A stretch of DNA of 64,000 bases from Coenobita brevimanus (Eukaryota > Arthropoda > Malacostraca > Decapoda > Coenobitidae): NCBI GenBank assembly GCA_032717465.1, contig CM064658.1:8279895-8343894 (forward strand), read 5' to 3'. This document shows positions 33,818-45,009 of the stretch, piece by piece. The notes under the pieces were generated by a model that was given only the letters and a program-made list of their open reading frames with translations, was not told where the DNA came from and made no database searches. Within the stretch, counting starts at the first letter, position 1, and every line of letters begins with the position of its first letter. The position numbers and the translations under genes were made by a program.

Positions 33818-34483
33818 GTGAGAGAATGGGAGTATGGATGGGGTATATGTGCAGCAGGTGAGAATGAGAGGGCAAAGGAAGGAGTATGTATAGTTGTGAG
33901 TAAAAGATGGAAGAAGAGCACAAGACAGTATGGATCAGTTGGGTCAAGGATTGTGTGGGTAAAGTTGAAAGTTGGAATACAAATGTGGGCGATTGTGTGT
34001 GTGTATGCGCCAACGCAAGATCGTTCTAGAAGAGTGAGAGAGGAGTTCTGGACAAATGTAGAAGTGTGCATGGAAAAGTCTGGAAGGAATGAGAGAGTGT
34101 TTTTGATCAGTGATATGAATGGTAAAGTTGGGAATGTGAAGGTGGATGGAATAGTTGATGAGTGGGGTGTGCCTGCTGAGATAGATGAGAATGGGAGTGC
34201 GTTAGTGGACATTTGTGCTGGGAGAGGGTTGGTGATAGCCAATACCCTCTTCAGGCATAAAATGATCCACAGGTATACATGGCGAGTGATGAGAAGGGTG
34301 GGTGGTGAACTGAATGAAAGGAAGGCAATGATTGATTATGTGTGTGTGGATGAAAGGATGCGAAGATGTGTAATGGATGCAAGAGCTTATAGAGGTTGGG
34401 GAAGTGGACTTTCTGACCACTACTTGGTGGTGGCCAGAATTAGGATTCAAGTAAGAAGGAGGAATAGAAGAAGGGAAAGATGA
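33818..34483 (+). pseudogene. LINE-B endonuclease frame, unit 2
   Basis: The 221-codon duplicate of the frame at 27082-27747, apparently differing by one residue (CVYAPT, SDMNGKVG and SDHYLVV all present; Met to Val in the block after FWTNVE). It shares the same upstream and downstream lesions, so it cannot make a complete endonuclease. Confidence 0.82.
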
Positions 34484-34611
34484 GAGGAAGGAGTAGTTGC
34501 AAGGAGAGTGGAAAGGTTAAAAGAGGTTGAGAAAAAGGCAGAGTATAAGAGAGAAGTGGAGGAACGATTGGGCAAATATGAATTGGAGCAGATGGGAGAC
34601 GTGGAAGGTGT

Positions 34612-36666
34612 GTGTGTAGGATATTTACAGAAGAAATATGTGCAGCATGTGATGTGGTGTGTGGAAGGAAGAGAAGACGGAGGGGGGTGCAAGGAACAGC
34701 GTGGTGGACTGAAGAGGTGAGACAGGCTGTGGCACAAAAGAAGAAAGCATACAATGAATGGATGAGAAATAGGGGCGTGGAAGGAGTTGAGAGGCGGAAG
34801 AGAGAGTTATATATAGAAAGAAAGAGAGAGGTGAAAAGATTAGTAAGAGAGAGTAAGAAGAAAGTGGATGAGGAATTTGGAAGGAATTTGAGTGTAAAGT
34901 GGAGGGACTGTAAGAAAATGTTCTGGAAAGAGGTGAAAAGAGTAAGACAGGGTGGAAATGAGGTTAGCAGGGGAGTGAAAGATAAAAATGGTAGATTACT
35001 AGTGGAGAAGGGAGAAAAAGTGAGCAGATGGAGAGAACACTTTAAGGAATTGTTGAACATACAGGATGAAAGTAATGCGAGTATAAGTGGCTGGGGAATG
35101 GCTGGGAGAAGGAGGAAGGTGAGAAGACAGGAAGAAATCAGTAGGATAGAAGTTGTGGAAGCAATGAGGAAAGTTAAATCGGGGAAAGCCCCAGGAATTG
35201 ATGAAGTGTGTGGTGAAATGCTGAAGCATGGGGGAGAGATAGTAGTAGAATGGATGTGGAAGATGTGCAGATTGGCCTGGGAGGAAGGTAGAGTCCTGGA
35301 GGATTGGAAGTCAGGTATAATTATTCCCTTGTACAAAGGAAAAGGGGAAAAAGAAGTGTGTGGTAATCATAGGAGCATTTGTCTTCTTAGTATAATAGGA
35401 AAAGTGTATGGCAGGATACTTATTGACAGAGTTAGAGAAAGAACAGAGGAATTAGTTGGAGAAGAACAGGGAGGCTTTAGGAAGGGAAGAGGTTGTGTAG
35501 ATCAGATATTCATTCTTAGATCTTTAGTGGAAAAGTTTCTAGAGAAGGGAAAGAAGTTGTATGCGGCTTTCATGGATTTGGAGAAAGCATATGACAGGGT
35601 GGATAGACAAGGATTGTGGAAAGTGTTAAGAATATATGGAGTAGATGGGAAGTTGTTGAATGCTGCGAAGAGTATGTACGATGGTGCAAAGGCTGCAGTG
35701 CGTGTGGATGGTGAACTAAGTGAATTTTTCTCTTTGAAAGTTGGGTTGAAACAGGGATGTGTCATGTCTCCATGGTTGTTCAATCTGTACATGGATGGGG
35801 TAATAAAAGAGGTACAAGGTAGGGTAGTGGATGTTGAAGTGGCCCTGGTGAGAGAGGATAGTGTTTGGAAACTCCCTGTACTGTTGTTTGCAGATGATAC
35901 TGTGTTGTTGAGTGAAGACGAAGGGAAGCTGCAAGGCTTGGTGGATGAGTTTGGGAGAGTGTGTAAGAAACGGAATCTAAAGGTAAATGTAGGGAAGAGT
36001 AAAATGATGGTCTTTGAGAGGGGTGAAGTCAGTGAATGTACAGCGAGGTTGGATGGTGAGGAATTGGAAAATGTGAGTACGTTTAAGTACTTGGGTAGTG
36101 TGATGAGTAAGGAAGAAGGTTTGGAGGATGAAGTGCTTGAAAGGGTACAGCAGGGAAGAAAGGTTGCTGGTTCTTTGAAAGCAGTGATAAGAAACAGGGA
36201 AGTGAGCATGGAAGTGAAAAAGTTACTACATGACAGTATTGTGATACCTACTCTAACCTATGGAAGTGAAGCTTGGACGTTGTTGGAAGGACACAAGGCA
36301 AGAGTGACAGCAGTGGAAATGAGTTATTTAAGAGGAGCCTGTGGAGTCACATGGAGAGACAGGCTGACGAATGAGGATATAAAGGAGCGTTGTGGTGTGG
36401 ATGTGGATGTGATAGGAAGCGTTATGAGGAACACACTGAGGTGGTTTAGCCATGTGGAGAGAATGGAGGGTGAAAGACTGACGAAGAGAGTGTACGTGAG
36501 TGAGGTGGAGGTGGGAAGAGGGAGAGGGAGGCCAAGAATGAGATGGAGGGATGGGGAGGAGAGGTATATGAGAGAGGGGGGTGTGAGCTGGGAGCTGGGC
36601 AGTGAAATGGCGGGGGACAGGGCGACTTGGAGGCAATTTGTTTGTGGCCACCCCAAATGGGATTGA
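34612..36666 (+). pseudogene. LINE-B reverse transcriptase frame, unit 2 (longest)
   Basis: A 684-codon frame, the longest uninterrupted RT in the window. It begins inside the linker (RIFTEEICAACDVVCG, VQGTAWWTEEVRQAV) and runs through all RT blocks to VCGHPKWD. Motif A is MDLEKAYDRVDRQG. The catalytic FADD is at residues 426-429 (35887-35898). The C-terminal RGRPRMRWRDGEERY block, typical of the family, precedes the stop. Against unit 1 it has CAG where unit 1 has a stop, Gly for Arg in the KAPGID block, and Arg for Trp in VYGRIL. The endonuclease is in another frame upstream, so the full polyprotein is broken although the RT is open. Confidence 0.9.
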
Positions 36667-36699
36667 GGCGTATGGCAATAGACAGATAGATAGACATAA

Positions 36700-38474
36700 A
36701 TATTTGGAACAACTAGACGAAGAGGTGGTGCAGGCGAAAAACATTCATTTGTGTGTAAAAGTAGACCAGATAAATGTGGATATGGAGACAGGACAACAAG
36801 AGCATTGCTCAATTCCTGTATACTAGAAATACATAAATACACACAAACACACACACACACACACACATGAAAAAATTTTTGAGAGGGATTATGTGGAACA
36901 TGCATGCCCACACATACTACCAGATATACAAACATCAGAAAAAGAAATACAGGAGGAGTTAAGTAAATTAGACAAAGGAAAAGCAAATGGTCCTGATGAA
37001 ATTTCATGTTGGGTGCTACGTGAATGTGCAAAGGAGTTAAGTAAATCATTATTTTTAATTTTCAAGAAATCCTTGAGTCAAGGTAAACTACCTGATATTT
37101 GGAAGGAAGCAAACATTGCTCCCTTATTCAAGAAAGGGAATAGACAAAATCCACTTAACTACCAACCAGTATCACTAACCAGTGTTGTAAGCAAGGTATT
37201 AGAAAAGCTTATAAGAAAAGCTTGGGTAAATCACCTAGAAGAACACAGTATGATAACAGAAACAGTTTGGTTTCAGAAAAGGAAAATCATGTTACTAATC
37301 TGTTGAGCTACTATGACGGAGTAACAGACACATTACAGGAAAGAGAAGGATGGGTGGACAGTATCTAATTAGATTTCAAGAAAGCATTTGACACAGTACC
37401 ACACCAAAGACTTTTATGGAAACTGTACCATCAGGGAAGAATTCGAGGCAAACTGTATTGTTGGATGCAAGATTTTCTCATGAAAAGAAAAATGAGAACA
37501 GTACTAAGGGGAAATTACTCATCATGGAAAGAAGTGACTAGTGCAGTACCACGGCTCAGTGCTGGCACCAATCATGTTTTTAGTGTATATAAATGATATA
37601 GACAGTAACACTGGAAATGAAAACTATCTAAATATGTTTGCAGATGATGCAAAAATGCAAAGGAGAATTACTAACACAGACTCTTGTAAAGAGCTACAAG
37701 AAGAATTAAATAAACTTCATGAATGGAGTAATACGTGGCAAATGGAATTCAATGTGGACAAGTGCCATGTAATCAAGTTTGGTAAAAGTGGAAAAAGACT
37801 TGATTGGGATTATACATTAGGAAATAAAACCCTACACACATCAGAAAGAGAGAAGGACCTAGGTGTGACACTCAGTAACAGACTATCTCCGGCTGACCAC
37901 ATCATTGAGAAGGTACGGAACATGTATACACTGCTTGCCAGTATGAGAATAGCATTTACATACATAAATGAAGACATGCTAAGAAAGGTAATAACCCTGG
38001 AGTATGCATCAGTAGTCTGGAGTCCTCATCTCAAAAAACACATAGACAAGATTGAAAAAGTTCAAAGGGCCGCTACAAGATGGGTACCAAGCTTAAGGGA
38101 TCTAAGCTACGAAGAAAGACTAAATAAACTGAATCTACCAACACTACAGGAGAGAAGGAAAAGAGGTGACATGATTATGCTATATAAATGCATATCAGGG
38201 AAGGAGAAAATAGACATAAATGATTACTTAACGTATGGGGAAGCATCAGCAAGAGGACACTGCAAAAAACTGCATAAAAAGAAAGGTGATAAAGATGTAA
38301 GGAAATTTAGTTTCCCAAATAGAGCAACTGATCAGTGGAATGCACTACTGAATGAAATAGTGTGTGCCAAAACAATTCACAAATTTAAGGAAATGTACGA
38401 TAAATATGGTTTAAGACACGGGACAGTATGAGCTTGACTCATTCCTGTAAAGATACAATTAGGTAAGAACACGC

Positions 38475-38475
<1 letters not shown>
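36700..38475 (+). mobile_element. LINE-C 3' portion, unit 2
   Basis: Same as 29963-31735 but less damaged at the 3' side. Unit 2 has CAA where unit 1 has TAA after the FADD box, so a 296-codon frame (37541-38431) spans from the GSVLAPIMFLVYINDIDSN block through NMFADDAKMQRRI to the C-terminal SFPNRATDQWNALLNEIV. It also carries the SARGHCKKLHKK segment missing from unit 1. The stop in motif A and the upstream frame changes remain. Confidence 0.87.
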
Positions 38476-38805
<330 letters not shown>

Positions 38806-38806
<1 letters not shown>

Positions 38807-39481
38807 AAAGATGACCATGCATGGGAACCCTGGTGATGCAAACTTGGCAACAGTAAAAGTTCATAATGTTCTCCTGAAGCTGACTGAGAAACCCATAGAG
38901 CATTATGTGGAGTGTCAGAGAAAGAACAAATAGCCATCTGCTCAGTCAGTCCAAAATGTGTTGGGAAGCATGAAATCAAATGAAGAATGTGAAACTGAAT
39001 GCTATCTTACAAGAACACATAGATGAAACAGTAATTTGTTTCTGATTAGCAAACACTTTCATTTCATTACTTAACACTGCAAAAACCATAAATTTTCATC
39101 TAAGCATACAGCCTAACGACGGCCGCATGATACGGGAAGGCAAAACTTTATGACAACAATAACACGGGTAGGGGGGCAGGGGAAGAGTGCCGGGGAGCGA
39201 CGCACCAAGAACAGAAGGGTGCACAGCCCAACTTTTGTTATTGTTAATACTATTTTTAATACCATTCATGTTCTTAATTACAAGTCATCTTTTTCAATGT
39301 TCTAATTGTTGGAGGGTATAAGTAGGCGGAAATTTATGTAAGGTAGGGTGGTAAGAAGGGGTAAAAATGAGTTTTGGAAAGTCGCCAGGACACACTGTAC
39401 AGTTATACATGCAAACATATTGTTTCAATGACATTGGTTTCAGTAGCATGGTCCTTGTCCAGTCCCTACTGTCAGTGTTAC
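38806..39481. other. No gene recognised
   Basis: Unassigned sequence between the CA array and a SINE-G. A G-rich patch (GGTAGGGGGGCAGGGGAAGAG, about 39168) is the only compositional feature. No coding signal is visible. Confidence 0.4.
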
Positions 39482-39852
39482 CTATCTATCTATCTATCTA
39501 TCTATTGCCAGACGCCATAATCCCGTACGGGGTGGCCATTTGACTCTGAGTTATTTGTTTTACAGGGAGGGGCACTAACCCTCCACCAACCCACTTGACA
39601 CGTAGGAAGCACGTATGGTTTGGTTATATGGTTACCACCCAGCGTTGTAAATGGTTTCTTGGCTTACAGGAAACCATTTGGCTTGTCACTCAATGTAAAA
39701 CCACCTGTAACGGAAAGAAAAGCAATAAGTAGTGACAGGAAAGATGGGAGAAATAGGAAGAGAGGAGGGCAGGCACAGAAAAAGAATGATAAAGGCTAAA
39801 GAAGAAGTAGGCAGCACTACATCAAGTGAGTGGATGATGGTCGCCACCACCT
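39482..39852 (-). mobile_element. SINE-G copy
   Basis: The plus strand starts with a CTAT repeat, then TGCCAGACGCCATAATCCCG and GGGTGGCCATTTGACTC, the hairpin core (AAATGGTTTCTTGGC...GAAACCATTT), and ends at the head block GCAGCACTACATCAAGTGAG and GATGGTCGCCACCACC. One of the best-preserved copies; the LINE-B-like tail is nearly exact. Confidence 0.88.
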
Positions 39853-40021
39853 ACCTGATGCCTGTAATCCTATATTATCCGGACGTCCTGTACCTGGATA
39901 TGCTCCATACCCTAACAAATGGCTTCGCTCTATTATGTCAGTATCTGAAATCCTTGTCTGTATCCGAACATAAAATTTCCAACAATGCCAGCTGGATGGC
40001 CTACAAATTTATAAAATAGGT
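39853..40021. other. Tigger-like terminal sequence, single end
   Basis: CCTGTAATCCTATATTATCC and GGACGTCCTGTACC (from about 39863) resemble the left end of the MITE at 15489. A same-orientation end-like sequence (AGTGATCCTCGAGTATCCGA, about 41267) follows downstream, so no inverted pair is formed here. Confidence 0.35.
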
Positions 40022-40318
40022 TGGGCGGCTGGTTGGCCTCTGGCCGCGTGCACGGATGATAGACCCAAACCCACCAACTGAGCAAAAATGACCTTCCACC
40101 TGCTCACCAAATGGTCAGTCTCCTGGTCGGCCTCTCTAGCTGCGAGCTGGTAATAGTCCCTAAACCACCAGTTGAACATAAATGGCCGTCCGCCTCCTCA
40201 CTAATCAAAGTCACCCAACCGGCTCTTCAAGCCGTGTGCTGTTAATTGAACCTATCCCACCAGCTGAGCAAAAATGGCTGTCTGGTTCCCTACCGAATGG
40301 CCACAGTTGCCTGGCCGG
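40022..40318. repeat. Minisatellite, three diverged ~93-bp units
   Basis: Repeats marked by CCACCAACTGAGCAAAAATG, CCACCAGTTGAACATAAATG and CCACCAGCTGAGCAAAAATG, each preceded by a TCT-GCCG-type block and followed by CTCACC/CTCACT/CTACCG and a CGGC(C/T) boundary. Starts at about 40034, 40128 and 40219. Confidence 0.75.
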
Positions 40319-40779
40319 CTGGTAGGGACATTGTCCAGCTCTAACGATTGGAGGAGGAGGAGCAGTTTTCTGACATTTATTTAGTAATTGCATTAGCCAC
40401 TAGACCACACGGGATTACTGTACACCAGGTACTGTACAGGCAAGCGGATTATGACCGCTGTCCACCATTCACCGTGTAGTAAGTACAGTACAATACTGTA
40501 CTTGGCTGATCATGGTTGCAGGTAGCAGCATGTTGCTTTTTCTCAATTTGTAATTTTTCTCACAGTTTGTAATTATACTCTTTATCCTTGTGGGAAACCT
40601 GATGATTGAGTTTTATTTCAACAGTATTAACCTGAAGATTGAGCTTAATTTTAACAGTATAGTATAAATCTATAGGTCAGATTTTATTTAAACTACCAGT
40701 ACTGTATTGATTCATCTTCCAAAAGACTAACCAGCAAGCCATCACAACACCCTTGCAAATACCAGAACATCAGTTCTGT

Positions 40780-41255
40780 AAGAGCCAAGCATATGTTCCA
40801 TACAGATATCGGGTTGTAGCACCCAAGCAGTGACATGGGAAAGTGTGTAAAGCCGTTTGGTGCACATAGAGGACTGCTAGAACTCAGAAACAGACAACCC
40901 AAACATGTGTTCCGAATATATTCTGTAGTGGGTAGTAGCACCCAAGCAGTGACATGGGAAAATGTGTACAGCCGTCTAATACACATACTAGGACTGACAG
41001 ACCTCAGGAACTGAAAACCATAGCATGTGTTTAGTAGCATCCAAGCAGTGACCTGGGAAATTGTGTAAAGCCATCTGGTGCACATACGAGGGCTGTTAGA
41101 CCTCAGGAGCAGACAACCTGAAAATGTGTTCTCTATATGATAGGTACTGGGTAGTAGCACCCAATCAGTGACATAGGAAAGTGTGTGTAAAGCTGTTTTG
41201 TGCACATGGGAGGGCTGCTAGACCTCAGGAACAGACTGCCTAGTCTATGCCCAGA
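40780..41255. repeat. Minisatellite, four ~115-bp units derived from the SINE-T body
   Basis: Units begin at GTAGCACCCAAGCAGTGACA (about 40816, 40931), GTAGCATCCAAGCAGTGACC (41034) and GTAGCACCCAATCAGTGACA (41154). Each continues with GGGAAA.TGTGTAAAGCC, GTGCACATA, GGACTGCTAGA and CTCAGGAACAGAC. The last unit ends CCTAGTCTATGCCCAGATTC, like the SINE-T end GAAGCCTATGCCCAGTGTCG. The unit matches the SINE-T 3' body from GGTGGGTGTTAGC to the tail. Confidence 0.7.
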
Positions 41256-41724
41256 TTCATATATAGTGATCCTCGAGTATCCGACGTAACAAAGCCCTCC
41301 TAATTTTGGCAATCTTCTTTAGTCTGTCGGTTATTTAGACATCAAAACACACATCGTAATATCAGATATAATGCTAGACTCTAACAATCCATAAACAGCA
41401 AAAATCCACACAAAAAAACAATGAAGTAGATGAAGATTACAAAAATGATTTTAACAGCTACAGTACTGTATTGTACTTAACTGTCATCATCATTATCTAC
41501 AGGTACATCTCTTAAGATGTTTATAACAATCACCAATAAAAGAATACCAACACCTGGCGACTTGCAATCATACATACACAAAATGCGGTAGTTCTCACAT
41601 ATAGGTACTGTATTTACTGTAGTTCTCAAGTATCTATGTGTAATTACTCCACGTGGACTGGAGTCTGACAATATATTTTCAGATGGCACACATACTCTTG
41701 AAGATAAACAAGGGAAACACAATA
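41256..41724. other. No gene recognised
   Basis: AT-rich unassigned sequence starting with a Tigger-like end (AGTGATCCTCGAGTATCCGA, 41267) whose partner was not found. Two short inverted repeats around CTGTA and TACAG are common but not distinctive. Confidence 0.35.
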
Positions 41725-42759
41725 CAGTACACTCATTCATAACTTGCAATCCCATGGCGTGAATCTCGGATAACATGGAAAGTGCCATTTTGAGTCCAAA
41801 AAATGTCACAACATGGAAAAAAAGTAGATATAACGTGATTGGAGGAAGCTGCTCATTTTTTACAGCGGACATAATGCAGCGAGAGGCCCCAATTTATGTT
41901 TCAAAGTCATACTATACTGACAATGATAGACAGAACGCAACACAAGGCATAAGATTATGATTGGAAGTCAAACAACACAGCAAGTGATGACCAGAGCGCA
42001 AACTGCATTAGCCTATGACATACTGTTATCACGCGTCTGCACGGGTGTCGTCGTGGTCCACTGACCATTCCTGCCCCAATTGTCTACTCTCTCCCCGCGC
42101 TCTGGCTGCACACGTGCTCTGTGCGATCTTTATTCTTTTTTTTTTTTTTTTTTTTTTTGGTCACCTGACCCAGCTCGACCATGCCTCTGCACCGTGACCC
42201 TGCCATACATCGAAAGTCTCTGACGCAGGAGCAAAAGGTGGAAATCATCAAGAGGAAGGAAACAGGACAGCAGAACTGTGACACTGCAAATTTTTACCAA
42301 GTTAACAAGTCCACCATTTGTATGATTCTCGGCAAGAAGGAAGCCATGCTGAAGACAGCTCAGGCACATGGAGGATCACCCATGGACAAGAGGATACGAA
42401 TGTCTATGCAGGAAGCAGAAGAGTGGCAACAGAGGAATCAGGACGTACAGAACTCATTTTCATCCTCAGATGGGGACTCTATGGAACCAGCATGGCAGGA
42501 AAACCGTGCTGGGGACCAGTAGGAGTCCTGTCCTGCCTCGGAACCCCACTCCACCTCCCCCCAGCAAGCCCACACCCTCTTCCATTCAAGGTGAGGAATC
42601 CTCCAGTGTTTGTATGTAACGAAGTCTATTAGGTAGGTAAATGTCCTTGGAGAAGAAAAAATGAAAACCGCCCCATAAGATGAACCCTTTAACATGTAAA
42701 CATATGGCCCTATAATGCAGAAATCTCATAATGTGGGAGCGTTATGCGAGCAGTGACTG
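41725..42759 (+). mobile_element. Tigger/pogo-like DNA transposon 2, internally deleted (~1.03 kb)
   Basis: Ends are imperfect inverted repeats: CAGTACACTCATTCATAACT at 41725 against CAGTCACTGCTCGCATAACG as the reverse complement of the right end (to 42759). Further matches extend for about 50 bases. Both ends are bounded by TA (41723-41724 and 42760-42761). It contains one intact short frame encoding the transposase DNA-binding N-terminus (42181-42522) and no catalytic domain. Confidence 0.75.
42181..42522 (+). CDS. Truncated Tigger/pogo transposase: N-terminal DNA-binding domain only
   Basis: A 113-codon frame from a good ATG (MPLHRDPAIHRKSLTQEQKV) to TAG. Residues ~10-55 (RKSLTQEQKVEIIKRKETGQ, then DTANFYQVNKSTICMILGKK) form a CENP-B/pogo-type helix-turn-helix. 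The following KEAMLKTAQAHGGSPMDKRI matches the linker to the second helix-turn-helix. The rest (EAEEWQQRNQDVQNSFSSSD to the stop) is acidic and not conserved. A complete transposase of this type is roughly 500 residues with a DD(D/E) catalytic core, absent here. It sits inside terminal inverted repeats, so it belongs to element 2. Whether it is expressed is unknown; such a peptide could bind element ends. Confidence 0.62.
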   Translation: MPLHRDPAIHRKSLTQEQKVEIIKRKETGQQNCDTANFYQVNKSTICMILGKKEAMLKTAQAHGGSPMDKRIRMSMQEAEEWQQRNQDVQNSFSSSDGDSMEPAWQENRAGDQ

Positions 42760-43237
42760 TATTAATAAAAGCTATTACCATACTTAACTGTTTGAACAGA
42801 AGTCTTCTATCTTCTGTTCTATTCTGGATACTACCAGACAATAACACTCAGCTTCACTGTCATCACGTGTGCTCAGTATATAAATGGACAAAAATATCTA
42901 CCGTAAGATACACAACAGATACTACATCCTAAAAAGTACAGTACTAGCATTTTATTCACATCAATAATCTTTTAAACTTCAACATAACCCAATTTCCTAT
43001 ATCCACATGGCATGGGGAAATACACAGTATGATTTTGAACTAACTGAGGAAACAGACCAAAGGAGAACGCAAGCTGCAGGTATATATAATACATTCTCCC
43101 ACTCTGCTATGTTAGCAGATATACAAGAGGTCTGTAAAACGAGAGACGGCCAGTATGGCAGCTCTTTAGCAATGAAGGGGGAATGTTTCCAGCCTCTCAC
43201 TCACACTCAACTTCCCTTTGCAGTACACAAAGTAGAC
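42760..43237. other. No gene recognised
   Basis: AT-rich unassigned sequence between Tigger-like element 2 and the SINE-related core at 43238. Open frames here are short and show no family resemblance. Confidence 0.4.
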
Positions 43238-43400
43238 GGGGGCACCCACCATCATCTCACTCGATAAAGTGACTTTAAAATAAATGACAGACTTAATGGT
43301 TTCCAGTAACCCAGGAAACCCTTTACAGTGCTGGGTGCTAACCATATACAGTAACCGAATATCAGGGTGATGTGGCGCCTACTATGGTGCCTCTGTTAAC
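43238..43400 (+). mobile_element. SINE-G/N-related fragment with the shared core
   Basis: Begins GGGGGCACCCACCATCATCT and CACTCGATAAAGTGAC, the head of this SINE group. Then come AATGGTTTCC and GGAAACCCTTT (hairpin core) and GGGTGCTAACCATATACAG. It ends in TGATGTGGCGCCTACTATGG, a tail unlike either SINE-G or a full SINE-N. Confidence 0.6.
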
Positions 43401-44210
43401 TGGGTGAAGAGATGCAAATCCAGCTTCTACCCAGTAAACAAACCTCTGCACTCTTTTCCACATCACAGTAGGGAAAATCAGTTGACCGCACGGGACAGAC
43501 CTGCAGGGGAGACTGCTTGTGTGTGGTTGATGGGTCTACTCAGACAGACCAACAGGGGTTGATCTACAACTACCACATCATACACGGATAATTATATATA
43601 CTGTAGGTATTGGTAGTATGATTTTTTTCTCCTGATCTAAACAGTGATAATACAGTATATCTGTATATACCACAAATATGGGGAAAAATAATAAATTCCA
43701 TTACATTCGCTAAAGACTGGACTGAAATCTAAGTGACCAACTGATAAAGCTCCACATTTAACTCAATGCTCATCTAAAATGTGGAGCATTTAAAGAAAAA
43801 AAAGAAGAAAAAAAAAGAGCAAGCTACGATTTTCAGACCATAAAGTACATGGAACACAGCCACCTGCTGCACTCTGTTCTGAAATGTAAATGCCTGAGGC
43901 TCATATATGTCTTTCCCTGGATCACAGGTTAAAAACCGGGATTCAAAATCAGAGGTTAGTGGTATTCAGAACAAAGTTTTTACCAACACAGAAAAGAATA
44001 TCTAACTGACTAATTACAAAATGAGTAGACAGTGATGCAACTGCAGTTCATTTAATGACTGGGGAAGAGGACCAAAGGTGCTATATTTATACTTAGACAA
44101 CTGCAGGAGATGAATCCGGGTAAAGTTAAGATGTACGAGATGCTATCTAAAATTTTCCAGACTAATGCTACCATAATTATATAAAACTGAAAACTCACCA
44201 TTGCTCCTAC
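43401..44210. other. No gene recognised
   Basis: AT-rich, unassigned. One A-rich tract (AAAAAAAGAAGAAAAAAAAG, about 43797). No coding signal or element end was identified. Confidence 0.4.
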
Positions 44211-44908
44211 TGGCAGCCATCACCCTTGAAGTAGTTCCCTTGCACACTGACACACCAGTCCCAGCACTTCCTACATTGCTGAAACGCTCCCTGGAAGTCA
44301 ATGAGTGTCAAGCACTGTCTGTCATTTCTTCTGGATGTCCTCAATGGTATTAAAACGAAGCCCATTCAGCTTGATCTTCATTTTTGGGTAAAGAAAGAAG
44401 TCACAGGGGGCCTGGACATTAAAGTTCCAACTTATGAGGTGAGTCCAAGAAGCTCAGTGCAGACACTGACGCGTTGATGCATTTGGTCAACCGTCAGAAG
44501 CCTGGGGACACATTTGGCTGCAATGCGGTGCATGCCTAATTCTTCAGTGAGAATCCTCTGACATGTCCTGTAACCAATTCCCACCTCCACACAAAAGTTC
44601 TTTTCGTGAATGGTCTGACGTCGATCCTCACGGACGAGCTGCTGAATTTTTGCAACATTCTGAGGAGTTGTACTGCTTTAGGGACTCCCTGTGTAGTCAT
44701 CGTCAGCTGATGTTCGACTGACCTTGAACTGCGAATGCCACTCAAACACCTGTGTCTGACCAAGAGACTGCACACCAAACACTTGTTGGGTCATTGCCAG
44801 GGCCTCCATTGCACTTTTCCCAAGATTCGCACAAAATCTGATACAAATTCGCTGTTCCTTTTTTCTATCCATCTCAAAAATCGCCTGACGACACATGCGT
44901 GACAGCAA
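44211..44908 (-). pseudogene. Mariner (Tc1/mariner) transposase remnant
   Basis: Minus-strand frame from 44908: MDRKKEQRICIRFCANLGKS, AMEALAMTQQVFGVQSLGQT, QVFEWHSQFKVSRTSADDD and GSP. This is the N-terminal helix-turn-helix region of a mariner transposase (R.EQR..IKF...LGKS..E....L....G...LS..Q.FEWH..F..GR.S.ED..R.GRP). A frameshift follows, then VGIGYRTCQRILTEELGMHR-like and KCVPRLLT-like sequence (about 44570-44490), with further breaks down to the FEGD-like C-terminal end near 44215. The catalytic DD34D residues cannot be placed. Terminal inverted repeats were not convincing. Confidence 0.75.
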
Positions 44909-45009
44909 AGCAAACGAACATCACTAATCCCATGTCCGCCTAGCTCCGTGTGGCATGGCACACTGACTCACAGTGTATGTTAGTACTGCTACCTACAGGC
45001 ACCAGACAT

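Larger units (their letters stand above)
33500..36690 (+). mobile_element. LINE-B, near full length, unit 2
   Basis: Second copy of 26775-29960, with the same TAG in place of Trp in the endonuclease N-terminus (33703-33705) and the same TG expansion near 34616. It ends in the same GATA-type tail at about 36680. See the separate frames. Confidence 0.88.
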
